The notes under the pieces were generated by a model. It saw only the letters and a list, made by a program, of their open reading frames with translations. It did not search any database and had not been told where the DNA came from. A stretch of 64,000 nucleotides of DNA, from contig NZ_JACABA010000002.1 in assembly GCF_013377015.1 (NCBI RefSeq), positions 372,001 through 436,000 on the forward strand, given 5' to 3'. The DNA is from Rhodopseudomonas sp. GTDB lineage: Bacteria; Pseudomonadota; Alphaproteobacteria; Rhizobiales; Xanthobacteraceae. Positions 10,051-18,761 of this stretch are shown in pieces. The position numbers and the translations under genes are program-made. Position 1 is the first letter of the stretch; each line of letters opens with the position of its first letter.

Positions 10051-10094
10051 TCATTCCGGAGCGCGAGCAGTTGCGAGCGAACCCGGAAGGACGA
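10051..10094. repeat. Half copy of a palindromic element (TCATTCCGGAGCGCGAGC...)
   Basis: TCATTCCGGAGCGCGAGCAG...GCGAGCGAACCCGGAAGGACGA resembles one arm of the larger inverted repeat at 11388-11501. It sits between the convergent CAP-domain gene and the small Cys-rich gene and may act as a bidirectional stop or be a degenerate repeat copy. Confidence 0.55.
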
Positions 10095-10100
10095 AACTTG

Positions 10101-10379
10101 TTACTCCGCTGCGACCTTGTGAGTACGGGCGGCGGCGGCGTCGCGGTCCATCACGGTACGGCACCCGACGCTCAGATCCGAGCGGTGCGAACGCATGCAG
10201 GCGGTGATCTTCGAAACGTTCGGAATATCCGAACTGCATAGCCGGAACGCATCGCTGGTGCACATCTGCGCCGCTTCGTCGCTGTAGGCGTAGCTTGCGG
10301 TCGAAGCCATCGACATCGATGCGGCGGCAACCAATGCGAACCCAATCTGGCGAACTGTCTTGATGCTGAAAGCGGTCAT
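10101..10379 (-). CDS. Small secreted protein with four conserved-type cysteines
   Basis: 92 residues with a Sec signal peptide (about residues 1-31, ending near ASTASYA). The mature part has four cysteines in the spacing MC-x8-C-x12-C-x10-GC. From memory this resembles the cysteine-rich repeat of Golgi/GLG1-like proteins, also found in short proteobacterial secreted proteins. The cysteines probably form two disulfides in the periplasm. Function unknown. It is convergent with the CAP-domain gene; about 220 bp of noncoding DNA separates its start from surE. Confidence 0.72.
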   Translation of the reverse strand: MTAFSIKTVRQIGFALVAAASMSMASTASYAYSDEAAQMCTSDAFRLCSSDIPNVSKITACMRSHRSDLSVGCRTVMDRDAAAARTHKVAAE

Positions 10380-10597
10380 GTTCGGCTCCCTGATCGGCCG
10401 CCCGATGCGGCTTGTTGATGACCCAGCATGCCTGATCGGGATTCAACGGACTGTGACAGGCGTCACTCAAATTTATTGCGAATGCCGCGGTCGTCGCCCG
10501 GCCGGCCTGTCAGGCCGCGGCTCCGGCGAATTTGCCTCCGCCGCGCCGGCCGGATAAGACGACAGCCTCAAGAATGACCGAAAAGGCGATTGAGCGA

Positions 10598-11365
10598 ATG
10601 CGGATTCTTTGCACCAATGACGACGGCATCCATGCTCCCGGGCTGAAGGTGGTCGAGGAGATTGCGCGGGCGTTGTCCGACGACGTCTGGGTGGTGGCGC
10701 CGGAGCTCGATCAGTCCGGGGTGTCGCATTCGCTGTCGCTGAACGATCCGCTGCGGCTGCGCGAGGTCGGCCCGCGGCATTTCGCGGTACGCGGCACGCC
10801 GACCGATTGCGTCATCATGGGCGCGCGGCACATTCTCGGCGCGCAGCTGCCGGACCTGGTGCTGTCCGGCGTCAACAAGGGCCGCAACGTCGCCGAGGAC
10901 GTGGTCTATTCCGGCACCATCGCGGGCGCGCTGGAGGGCACCATTCTCGGCCTGCCGTCATTCGCGTTGTCCCAGGAGTTTTCGATCGAGACCCGCGACG
11001 CGCCGCTGTGGGACACCGCGCTGAAATTCGGTCCCGACATCCTGCGCAAGGTGATCGCCGCCGGGGTGCCGAAGAACACCGTGATCAACGTCAACTTCCC
11101 GGCCTGCGCGCCGGACCAGGTCGCCGGCATCATGGTGACGCGGCAGGGCAAGCGCAATCAGGGGTTCCTTCGCGTCGACGAGCGTCGCGACGGCCGCGGC
11201 AATCCGTATTTCTGGATCGGCTTTGAGCGCATCGCGGTGGTCGACATGCCGGCCGAGGGCACCGATCTGGCCGCGCTGGCGGCGCGCTACGTCTCGGTGA
11301 CGCCACTGCGGCTCGACCGCACCGACGAGGCGTTTTCCGAAGCGCTGACCGCGACACTGAAGTAA
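10598..11365 (+). CDS. surE: 5'/3'-nucleotidase SurE
   Basis: Metal-dependent survival-protein nucleotidase that hydrolyses nucleoside monophosphates. 255 residues from ATG 10598; upstream in-frame starts at 10532 and 10574 exist but the SurE signature [16 protein letters not shown] must be at the N-terminus, with the Asp-Asp metal ligands at residues 8-9. Further signatures are [12 protein letters not shown] and [25 protein letters not shown]. It sits in the conserved serS-surE-pcm-peptidase order, although accessory genes separate the members here. Confidence 0.95.
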   Translation: MRILCTNDDGIHAPGLKVVEEIARALSDDVWVVAPELDQSGVSHSLSLNDPLRLREVGPRHFAVRGTPTDCVIMGARHILGAQLPDLVLSGVNKGRNVAEDVVYSGTIAGALEGTILGLPSFALSQEFSIETRDAPLWDTALKFGPDILRKVIAAGVPKNTVINVNFPACAPDQVAGIMVTRQGKRNQGFLRVDERRDGRGNPYFWIGFERIAVVDMPAEGTDLAALAARYVSVTPLRLDRTDEAFSEALTATLK

Positions 11366-11387
11366 TCGAATCCGGCATTCAGCAAGC

Positions 11388-11501
11388 CGTCATTCCGGGG
11401 CGCGAACAGCTTCAGCTGTGAGCGAACCCGGAATCTCGCGACCCGGCCGTGCTTCGAGATTCCGGGTTCGCTCGCCAAGTGGCTCGCGCCCCGGAATGAC
11501 G
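11388..11501. repeat. Long palindromic element between surE and the receiver gene
   Basis: CGTCATTCCGGGGCGCGA at the left end is matched by TCGCGCCCCGGAATGACG at the right end, with inner arms GCGAACCCGGAATCTCG and CGAGATTCCGGGTTCGC. The whole 114-bp unit can fold into one long hairpin. It fills the space between two convergent genes and could act as a bidirectional terminator; it belongs to the same family as the half copy at 10051-10094. Confidence 0.8.
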
Positions 11502-11535
11502 AATTGGCGCCAATACCGGCTACCGGAGCGGAGTG

Positions 11536-11913
11536 CTAACCCGCTCCGCCGTTCAGCGTGGCGTCGATCATGTCCTTCAGCGATTCGATCTGGAACGGCT
11601 TCTGCAACGCCGGGCGATCGCGGTAATCTTCCGGCACGCCCTGTGCGCCGTAGCCGGTGGCGAAAATGAACGGGCGGTTGCGCGCCTTCAACAGGTCGGC
11701 GACCGGCGAGATCACCTTGCCGTTGACGTTGACGTCGAGGATCGCGATGTCGAACTCGGTCGAGCCGGCGAGCTTGATCGCTTCGTTGATCTCGCCGGTT
11801 TCGGCGGCAACGCTGTAGCCCAACTCCTCGAGCATGTCAGCGACCATCATCCTGATCATCGCCTCGTCCTCGACCAGGAACACCGAGCCGCCGGGAGGCC
11901 GCGTTATCGTCAT
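11536..11913 (-). CDS. Single-domain response regulator (CheY-like receiver)
   Basis: About 125 residues from ATG 11913 (MTITRPPGGSVFLVEDEAM); an upstream in-frame extension to 12006 has no family support. It is a stand-alone receiver with the acidic pair in LVEDEA, the phosphoacceptor Asp in FDIAILDVNV and the Lys in LQKPFQ. The DVN and ATGYG motifs closely resemble those of the receiver at the C-terminus of the bacteriophytochrome 2.4 kb away, and this receiver subtype commonly partners HWE-family kinases. No output domain is present, so it may act as a phosphate sink or bind a partner protein. Confidence 0.9.
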   Translation of the reverse strand: MTITRPPGGSVFLVEDEAMIRMMVADMLEELGYSVAAETGEINEAIKLAGSTEFDIAILDVNVNGKVISPVADLLKARNRPFIFATGYGAQGVPEDYRDRPALQKPFQIESLKDMIDATLNGGAG

Positions 11914-12146
11914 CGCCGGAATCCTTGTCAGCCATGGCACCGCCAAACCCGCGTTCGGCGCATCCGTAGTCAAATTTGCAAAATTGTCCGACAGACGCAA
12001 TCGCAACCTGCTTGTGTCACAGCGCAGTGAACGTCAAGGCTTGCCAAGTTCCAGCGCCGGAACAACAATTCGCTGAAAATTTCACCTGTTCGCAGCAATG
12101 CGAGGGCTGCCCGCCGCAGCGAGCCACGCCAGCCCGAGAGAGTGCC

Positions 12147-12797
12147 ATGCCAAGCGCCACCCAGCCGCCCGAGAAGATGATGTTCCAACTCAGTCTGCGG
12201 CGGCGCGGCATCAGCGACCAGGCGGTGCTGCACGCCATGGAGGCGGTGCCGCGCGACCTGTTCGTCGAGCCGGAGGACCGCGCCTACGCCTGGCGTGACT
12301 CCGCGCTGGCGATTGCCTGCGGCCAGACCATCAGTCAGCCCTTCGTGGTGGCCTATATGACCGAACAGCTGCAACTGCGCCCCGGTCACCGTGTACTCGA
12401 GATCGGCACCGGATCGGGCTACCAGGCCGCGATCCTGTCGCGGCTGTGCCGTCAGGTGATCAGCATGGAGCGGTTCAAGACCCTGGCCGATCGCGCCCGC
12501 AACCGGCTCGAGCAACTGCGCTGCGACAATGTCGAGGTGCTGCTCGGCGACGGCTTCGACGTGCCGGCCGGGGCAGGGCAGTTCGACCGCATTATCGTCA
12601 CCGCGGCGATGCGGGAAATCCCGCAGGCCCTGCTCGAGCGGCTGGAACCGGACGGCATCCTGATCGCGCCGGTCGGACCGCAGCACAGCGCCCAAACCCT
12701 GATCAGGGTCCATCGCACCAAGGACGGATTCGAGCGCAAGCCGCTGGTCGACGTCCGCTTCGTGCCGGCGCTGCCCGGCATCGCGCGCGAACTATAG
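12147..12797 (+). CDS. pcm: Protein-L-isoaspartate O-methyltransferase
   Basis: S-adenosylmethionine-dependent repair enzyme that methylates isoaspartyl residues in damaged proteins. 216 residues; the SAM-binding motif I is [15 protein letters not shown], preceded by the PCMT signature [20 protein letters not shown] 12147 fits the family; the frame is open further upstream only because of base composition. It lies between surE and a LysM/M23 peptidase gene, the classic surE-pcm-nlpD neighbourhood. Confidence 0.94.
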   Translation: MPSATQPPEKMMFQLSLRRRGISDQAVLHAMEAVPRDLFVEPEDRAYAWRDSALAIACGQTISQPFVVAYMTEQLQLRPGHRVLEIGTGSGYQAAILSRLCRQVISMERFKTLADRARNRLEQLRCDNVEVLLGDGFDVPAGAGQFDRIIVTAAMREIPQALLERLEPDGILIAPVGPQHSAQTLIRVHRTKDGFERKPLVDVRFVPALPGIAREL

Positions 12798-12892
12798 GCC
12801 GCCGCCGACAAGCTCGCCGCAGGGTTAAAGGCTTGTTTACTGGGAAGGTGTTTACTCAAATCACAAGTTCTGTTGCGTATGAGTGAGTAACC

Positions 12893-14272
12893 ATGTCCCG
12901 CGTAATCGAGTTGCTATGCTCGCGCCGCACTCCGCAGGTTGCGGTGCTGGCGTTGATGTCGATCGGTTTCAGCGGCTGCAGCGCCGACATGCAGAGCCGC
13001 TTCCAGGAGAACCCGTTCGCGACACGCGAGGCCACCGGTTCGGTGCCGACGCGGAGCGGGCAGGTTGAACGCGCCGAGCTGCCGCAATATGCGCGACCGC
13101 AATATCAGCCGCAGCAACAGCCGCAATATCAATCGCAAGCGCTGCCGCCGCCGATCTCGGCCCCACGCAGCTATCCGGTCGCCAATGCCGGCCATGCCGA
13201 TGGCGGCGTGTCGGGCGGAGGCCGCGGGATCGCGTCTTACACACCGCCCGCAAGTGCCCCGATCGAGGCCACCGGCAGCGTCGCGCCGCGCTCGGTTGCC
13301 GCCACAAAGCCTTCGGCGCGTCCTGCCGGCACCACTATCATCGTCGGCACCAGCGATACGCTGGACGCGCTGGCGCAGCGCTACCACGTCACCTCGGCCG
13401 AGATCCTGCATGCCAACGGCTACAGGGGCCCACGCGCCTTGCAGCCCGGCCAGTCGCTGATCATCCCACAGCGCTCGGCCAGCGCCCAGCCGCCGGCTCT
13501 GGCGGCCCCGACCAGCCGTCCGGTCGCCGTCGCTGCGGCCCCAGCCGCGAGTCCGGCGCGGGTCCACTTCGTCAACCCCGGCGATACCCTGGCGAGCATC
13601 GCACGCCGCAACCACGTGCCGGTCGCCACGCTGGCCCAGGCCAACGGTCTTGACGTCAAGGCCAAGCTCAAGGTCGGCTCCAAGCTCTCGGTGCCGACCG
13701 GTCCCACGGCCGCGGCCACCGCACCGACGCAACCCGTCGCAGCGGCACCCGTCGCGGCTGCGCCGGTCAAGATGGCGGCGGTTTCCGCCGAGCCGCTGCA
13801 GAAGGCGCGGATGGCGACTGCGACGACGACTCCCGAGGAAGCCGTTGCCGCGACCCAATCGCCGGCAAAGACCGCGGAAGCTACCGGCACGCTGCCAACC
13901 TTCCGCTGGCCGGTCCGCGGTCGCGTCATCACCAGCTACGGCGCCAAGACCAACGGCAAATCGAACGACGGTATCAACGTCGCGGTGCCGGAAGGGACGC
14001 CGATCAAAGCCGCTGAGGACGGCGTGGTGGCCTATTCCGGCAACGAGCTGAAGGGCTATGGCAACCTGGTTCTGGTTCGACACTCCAACGGCTACGTCAC
14101 CGCATATGCCCATGCGAGTGAGCTGATGGTAAAACGCGGCGAGACGATCAAGCGGGGCCAGACCATCGCCAAATCGGGCCAGTCGGGCGAGGTGGGGTCG
14201 CCGCAGCTCCACTTCGAGATCCGCAAGGGATCCTCGCCGGTCGACCCGCTGCAATTCCTCAACGGCGCGTAA
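12893..14272 (+). CDS. LysM/M23 peptidase-family lipoprotein (NlpD-like)
   Basis: 459 residues. The N-terminus ends in a lipobox-like sequence (IGFSGC, Cys about residue 25), so it is probably an envelope lipoprotein. Two LysM modules follow (IIVGTSDTLDALAQRYHV... and HFVNPGDTLASIARRNHV...), separated by Ala/Pro/Gln-rich linkers, and a C-terminal M23/LytM domain (about residues 340-458: FRWPVRGRVITSYG...). In the LytM domain the position of the first HxxxD ligand reads NDGINVAV, lacking the metal His, and the C-terminal HxH reads LHFEIR, so it is probably catalytically inactive like NlpD/EnvC amidase activators. Context with surE and pcm supports that role. Confidence 0.9.
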   Translation: MSRVIELLCSRRTPQVAVLALMSIGFSGCSADMQSRFQENPFATREATGSVPTRSGQVERAELPQYARPQYQPQQQPQYQSQALPPPISAPRSYPVANAGHADGGVSGGGRGIASYTPPASAPIEATGSVAPRSVAATKPSARPAGTTIIVGTSDTLDALAQRYHVTSAEILHANGYRGPRALQPGQSLIIPQRSASAQPPALAAPTSRPVAVAAAPAASPARVHFVNPGDTLASIARRNHVPVATLAQANGLDVKAKLKVGSKLSVPTGPTAAATAPTQPVAAAPVAAAPVKMAAVSAEPLQKARMATATTTPEEAVAATQSPAKTAEATGTLPTFRWPVRGRVITSYGAKTNGKSNDGINVAVPEGTPIKAAEDGVVAYSGNELKGYGNLVLVRHSNGYVTAYAHASELMVKRGETIKRGQTIAKSGQSGEVGSPQLHFEIRKGSSPVDPLQFLNGA

Positions 14273-14295
14273 GCGCCGCGTAGGTCCAGGTCACG

Positions 14296-14315
14296 CGGCA
14301 GGGTCAGCCCTGCCG
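14296..14315. terminator. Perfect hairpin between the M23 gene and the phytochrome
   Basis: CGGCAGGG-TCAG-CCCTGCCG, an eight-base-pair perfect stem with a four-base loop, lies between the convergent M23 and phytochrome genes and overlaps the last codons of the latter. No long T-run follows in either direction, so termination is inferred from position and stem strength. Confidence 0.5.
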
Positions 14316-16856
14316 TTGGTCTTTCTGCGCGCCTGACCGAGTCGGCTGCGTCGCCCGGATCGCCTTCAGCAACGCCTCACGGTGATACGGCTTGGCGACG
14401 ACAGGCGCATCCTTGAACGGCTCCGGCAGCGCCAAGCCATAGCCGGTGCCGAACGCGAAGGGGATATTGGCCGCCCGCAGTTCGCTCGCCACCGGCATGC
14501 TGGTTTCCGATCCCAGGTTGACGTCGAGCAGTGCGAAGCGGAACTCGTGCGCCGCCATCGCCTCGATCGCCTCGGCTACCGATTTCACCACGATCACGGG
14601 ATCGGCGCCGAGCGATTGCAGCATGTCCCCGGCATCGGCCGCGATGAACAGATTGTCCTCGACCAACATGCAGGCGCCGGTCAGCGGTTTCGATTCGGCG
14701 GTGCCGGCCGTCTCAGCGCTCGATGTCGGCGGCGTCGGCGCGACCACGCATTCGGCAACCGCTGCGGGAAGCACCAGCTCAAGACGGAATCCGCTCGGTA
14801 GGTAGTGCAGCACGCTGCTACCCCTCAGCTCGAACGGAATCATCTTTTCGAGCATGGTGGTGCCAAAACCCCGTCGGACCGGGCGCGTCACCGGCGGTCC
14901 ACCGAATTCCTGCCAGATCACGCTGACGTTGCCGACCGCATCGGCGGAAGTCTCGACCCGGATGCCGCCGCCGGGTTTCGATAGCGCGCCGTATTTCCTG
15001 GTGTTGGTGACGAGCTCATGGATCACCAGCGTCAACGGTGTGCAGGCGCTGGATTGCAGCGTCACGTCGGGGCCGGTCAGCGTCAGTCGGCCCTCGCCCT
15101 CGCTCAGCTCAGCCCGCAGCAACTGCCGCAGCGACAGCGGCTGCCAGCCCACGGTGGACAGGAAATCATGGGCGCGGGCCAGCGATTGAATCCGCTGGTC
15201 GAGGCTTTCAACCAGGCTGGAGACGTCGGTCGCTGACGCCGCACTCTGGGTGATCAACCCGCGCACCAGACCCAGAATGTTGCGAACCCGATGATTGAGT
15301 TCGGCGATCAAAATTTCCTGGTTTCGCTGCGCCGAGGCCCGCTCGGATTCGGTAAACTCCGACAATCGCAGCACCAGTTCGATCAGCGTTAATCGCAGCG
15401 CCTCGGCGGCGCGGATTTCGCGCTTCTCCCAATGCCGGGACTGGCCGTGGACGATTTCACACCAGGCCTCGAAGCTCTTGCGCGGCGTCAGCCGGACACC
15501 GCTCGGGCCGGTGGTCTCGATCTTGCCGGGCTCGCCGGCCCAGGTCACGGTTTTCGCGATCTCGCGGCGGAAGAACACCAAATAGTCGCGGGGCAGCCGC
15601 GAGATCGGAATCGACAACAGTCCGGCGGCGCGCATCGGGTAGTCGGCGGCGGGCGGAAATTGCTCTTCCAGGCAATGCGTCGCAAATACTTTCCCGGCAG
15701 CAGTCTTGTTCAAGAACTTGACGATCTGAAAGAATTCCTCCCGGGTCGGCGTGGTGCCGCTGAGGCTGATTTCGCCGCCATAATAGATGCCGATGCCGTC
15801 GGATGGGACGTAGTCGGAGACTCCGGCCAAGAATGCCGGAAGATTTCCGAGCGAGGCGCCTGGCGCGGCGAATGCTGCGGCGACCTGGTCGTGGATTTGG
15901 CGGGCGCGTTCTTCGTAGACGCTGTCGGCGCGGCGCTGCTGCGACTCCAAATGAGACGAAAAAAACTGGCCGAACAACTCCGCGGTCGATCTCATTTCAA
16001 CGCCGATATCGCGTGGCTCGCGATCATGGCAAACAATCAGGCCCCACAGCCCTCCGTCGACCAGGATCGAAATTGACATCGAGGCGCGCACGCCCATGTT
16101 GCGCAGATATTCGAGATGGACCGGCGACACGCTGCGCAGGTCGCACATCGACATATCGAGTCTGGCGCCATCCGGCAGCACCTGTGGCGTCACCGGCACA
16201 GGTGCTGCGTGGGAATCCTCGATCAGGCGAATATAGTTGCGCTGATACAGCGCGCGGGCCTGCGCGGGGATGTCCGAGGCGGGATAATGGTGGCCGAGAT
16301 AGGATGGCAGACCGCTCTCGGCGCATTCGGCGACCACTTCGCCTGAGCCGTCGGCATCGAACCGATAGATCATCACCCGCTCGAACCCGGTGAGAGCTTG
16401 GATCTGGCGAGCCGCCTCATTGTAAAGCGCTTGCGGTGTTTGGTTGCGTTGGACTCGCGCCATCATCGCCCGCAACACCGGCAACGGCGATCCGGGATCG
16501 CCGGCCGAGCGCTCGAACTCCAGAACGATTTCAGGACCGGAAAAATGCGCGGCGATGTCGAACAGTGCATCGTCTGGACCGAGCGAACGCCGGAACAGCC
16601 GCCCGACGGTAGCTGTGCCAGAAACCGATTGCAGCCGACCGCCAATGTCGTGCAACAGATCGACGGGCAGTATGGTCTTGACGGGGTGGCCGACGATCTG
16701 GTCGTGCGGGCGCTTCAGGTAGTCAGACACGTTCTCTGAAGCGCGCAGCACGATCCAGTCGGCGTTCACCGTCAGCAGAAAGCCGATCGGTTGGATGCCA
16801 CCGAGCAAGTGAATCTCTTCGCTCTCGCAATTCAGCAAAGCCGTCTGATCGTCCAT
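14304..16856 (-). CDS. Bacteriophytochrome with HWE-type histidine kinase and C-terminal receiver
   Basis: Red/far-red light sensor, about 850 residues from ATG 16856 (MDDQTALLNCESEEIH). The order is PAS-GAF-PHY-HWE kinase-receiver. The biliverdin-binding Cys is residue 10; the GAF domain carries PASDIP at about 192-197 and the chromophore-contacting His in SPVHLEYLRNMG at about 247; the PHY tongue has WAG and PRKSF. The kinase has ELNHRVRNI (phospho-His), HELVTNTRKYGALS and the WxE triad VIWQEFGG of the HWE family. The receiver keeps its Asp (LLDVNLG) and Lys (VAKPY). Every residue needed for photoactivity is present. ATG 16862 and a longer TTG start at 16979 are alternatives. Confidence 0.93.
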   Translation of the reverse strand: MDDQTALLNCESEEIHLLGGIQPIGFLLTVNADWIVLRASENVSDYLKRPHDQIVGHPVKTILPVDLLHDIGGRLQSVSGTATVGRLFRRSLGPDDALFDIAAHFSGPEIVLEFERSAGDPGSPLPVLRAMMARVQRNQTPQALYNEAARQIQALTGFERVMIYRFDADGSGEVVAECAESGLPSYLGHHYPASDIPAQARALYQRNYIRLIEDSHAAPVPVTPQVLPDGARLDMSMCDLRSVSPVHLEYLRNMGVRASMSISILVDGGLWGLIVCHDREPRDIGVEMRSTAELFGQFFSSHLESQQRRADSVYEERARQIHDQVAAAFAAPGASLGNLPAFLAGVSDYVPSDGIGIYYGGEISLSGTTPTREEFFQIVKFLNKTAAGKVFATHCLEEQFPPAADYPMRAAGLLSIPISRLPRDYLVFFRREIAKTVTWAGEPGKIETTGPSGVRLTPRKSFEAWCEIVHGQSRHWEKREIRAAEALRLTLIELVLRLSEFTESERASAQRNQEILIAELNHRVRNILGLVRGLITQSAASATDVSSLVESLDQRIQSLARAHDFLSTVGWQPLSLRQLLRAELSEGEGRLTLTGPDVTLQSSACTPLTLVIHELVTNTRKYGALSKPGGGIRVETSADAVGNVSVIWQEFGGPPVTRPVRRGFGTTMLEKMIPFELRGSSVLHYLPSGFRLELVLPAAVAECVVAPTPPTSSAETAGTAESKPLTGACMLVEDNLFIAADAGDMLQSLGADPVIVVKSVAEAIEAMAAHEFRFALLDVNLGSETSMPVASELRAANIPFAFGTGYGLALPEPFKDAPVVAKPYHREALLKAIRATQPTRSGAQKDQRQG

Positions 16857-16940
16857 TATCATTCCATGCCCGACGCATTGGCTCGTCGATCTTCGGGGAC
16901 TGATTAGAGGATTAGATTGCAGTGCTGGTGCGGATCCCAC

Positions 16941-16954
16941 CTGACTTAGATCAA
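16941..16954. promoter_or_regulatory. FNR/FixK-like box upstream of the bacteriophytochrome
   Basis: Read on the minus strand the site is TTGATCTAAGTCAG, matching eight of ten defined bases of TTGAT-N4-ATCAA. It lies about 85 bp upstream of the chosen phytochrome start. FNR/FixK-type regulators respond to low oxygen in these bacteria, so oxygen control of the light sensor is possible but unproven. Confidence 0.35.
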
Positions 16955-17113
16955 TGTCTAAGGGCCGCATGACGAACAAGGGCGAGCGCCGGTCCGGGAT
17001 GATCGGTCACCGGGGGCGGGCGCCCGGTCCTTCATGCAGGCGATTGCCGGGGGCCCAAGCTGGTCTCGATCGGTCGTCGGCGCGGAATTTGTTCGGAAAC
17101 GGCCAGGGGCGAC

Positions 17114-18088
17114 CTAGCCGCCCCTGATCCGTACGCCCAAACGCCCCGCCAGTTCCTGGGTGAATTGCCAGGCGACGCGGCCGGAGCGGGCGCCGCGCGT
17201 CGTCGACCATTCCAGCGCCTCGCGCTCGAGTTCGGCCTCGTTCATCGAGATGCCGAAATGGCCGCAATAGCCTTTCACCATCGCCAAGTATTCGTCCTGG
17301 CTGCAGCGATGGAAGCCGAGCCACAGCCCGAACCGATCCGACAGCGACACCTTCTCCTCGACGGCTTCGCCGGGATTGATCGCGGTGGAGCGCTCGTTCT
17401 CGACCATCTCGCGCGCCAGCAGATGCCGGCGGTTCGAGGTCGCGTACAGGATCACGTTGTCGGGGCGGCCCTCGATGCCGCCTTCCAGCACGGCCTTCAA
17501 CGATTTGTACGAGGCGTCGTTGCCGTCGAACGACAGATCGTCACAGAATACGATGAAGCGGAATTCGGATGCGCGTAGTTGCGTCATCAGCGCCGGCAGG
17601 CTTTCGATGTCCTCGCGGTGGATCTCGATCAGCTTCAGTTTGCCGGCGACGTCGGGACGGGCGTTGACGCTGGCATGCGCCGCTTTCACCAGGCTCGACT
17701 TGCCCATCCCGCGCGCGCCCCACAGCAAAGCGTTGTTGGCGGGCAGGCCGGTGGCGAAGCGTTCGGTGTTCTCGATCAGGATATCGCGCATCCGGTCGAT
17801 GCCCTGCAGCAGTTCCAGATCAACCCGGCTGACCTTCGACACGCCGCTCAGCCGCCCGTCCGGGTGCCAGACAAACGCTTCCGCGCTCGCCAACGAAGCG
17901 GCGCCGGGCCGATCGGCTGCGGCGGCGGTGAGCTGCGCCAGGATCGCCTCGAGCGCCAGCGCGATTCGCTGCTCTGCGGTAGGATTTGACGCCTTGCGCG
18001 GACGTTTTGCCGCACTCGCGCGGGATTTCGACGGCGCAGCCTTGGCGACCACGCGGGACGCGGTTTTGACGGGCTTCTTGGACATCAT
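17114..18088 (-). CDS. DUF815-family AAA+ ATPase
   Basis: 324 residues. After a basic, Lys/Ala-rich N-terminal 35 residues comes a P-loop domain with Walker A GARGMGKSS and a Walker B-like FIVFCDDLSF, then the DUF815 block DNVILYATSNRRHLL and SLSDRFGLWLGFH (sensor and arginine-finger-like region). Proteins of this family are widespread and often annotated simply as ATPases; the function is not established. ATG 18088 is preceded by AGGAAG. It is the only gene between the phytochrome and yajC and is transcribed away from yajC. Confidence 0.88.
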   Translation of the reverse strand: MMSKKPVKTASRVVAKAAPSKSRASAAKRPRKASNPTAEQRIALALEAILAQLTAAAADRPGAASLASAEAFVWHPDGRLSGVSKVSRVDLELLQGIDRMRDILIENTERFATGLPANNALLWGARGMGKSSLVKAAHASVNARPDVAGKLKLIEIHREDIESLPALMTQLRASEFRFIVFCDDLSFDGNDASYKSLKAVLEGGIEGRPDNVILYATSNRRHLLAREMVENERSTAINPGEAVEEKVSLSDRFGLWLGFHRCSQDEYLAMVKGYCGHFGISMNEAELEREALEWSTTRGARSGRVAWQFTQELAGRLGVRIRGG

Positions 18089-18264
18089 CTAACTTCCTGA
18101 CGGTGCAGCTTTATTGAGCTTCGGCGCGGGCTGCGAGGGGCCGAAATGAGCGGGCTTGGCGGCGTTGCAATTGGGACCGCGGCCGCTATAGTCCGCGCGA
18201 ATTTGCCAGGCCGGCCAACGTCCATGCGTCGCGCCGGCGCGCTCCATTTCACGGGGAATATCCG

Positions 18265-18693
18265 ATGTTTGTGACTCCTGCGTTTGCTCAGGCCGCTGCC
18301 GCCGGCGGCGATACCAACAGCATGTTGATGTCGCTTCTGCCGTTCGCGCTGATCTTTGTCATCATGTATTTCCTGATTCTGCGGCCGCAGCAGAAGAAGG
18401 TGAAGGATCACGCCGAACTGGTGAAGAACATCCGGCGCGGCGACACCATCATCACCTCGGGCGGCCTGGTCGGCAAGGTTACCAAGGTGGTCGACGACGA
18501 CCAGATCGAGTTCGAAGTCTCCGACGGCGTCCGGGTCCGGCAGATGCGGCAGATGATTTCCGGCGTGCGCGCCAAGGGCGAGCCCGTCAAGGAACGCGAG
18601 AAGGACAAGGAAAAGTCCAAGGACACGACCAAGGAAACCACCAAGGACGCGGACAAGACCGAGCCGTCCAAGGACGATACGGCCTCAAGCTGA
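18265..18693 (+). CDS. yajC: Preprotein translocase subunit YajC
   Basis: Small single-pass inner-membrane protein of the SecDF-YajC complex. 142 residues, longer than usual because of a C-terminal tail rich in Lys, Glu, Asp and Thr (KEREKDKEKSKDTTKETTKD). The transmembrane helix is about residues 18-37 (LLPFALIFVIMYFLILRPQQKK), the family hallmark. The tail from about residue 110 is low-complexity and charged. First gene of yajC-secD-secF. Confidence 0.95.
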   Translation: MFVTPAFAQAAAAGGDTNSMLMSLLPFALIFVIMYFLILRPQQKKVKDHAELVKNIRRGDTIITSGGLVGKVTKVVDDDQIEFEVSDGVRVRQMRQMISGVRAKGEPVKEREKDKEKSKDTTKETTKDADKTEPSKDDTASS

Positions 18694-18761
18694 CGCGATT
18701 ACCGAGTTCGCCTCGCGGCGCTGCAAGCGCCGCCATTTTCGGATTCTGACGGGACAACTCG

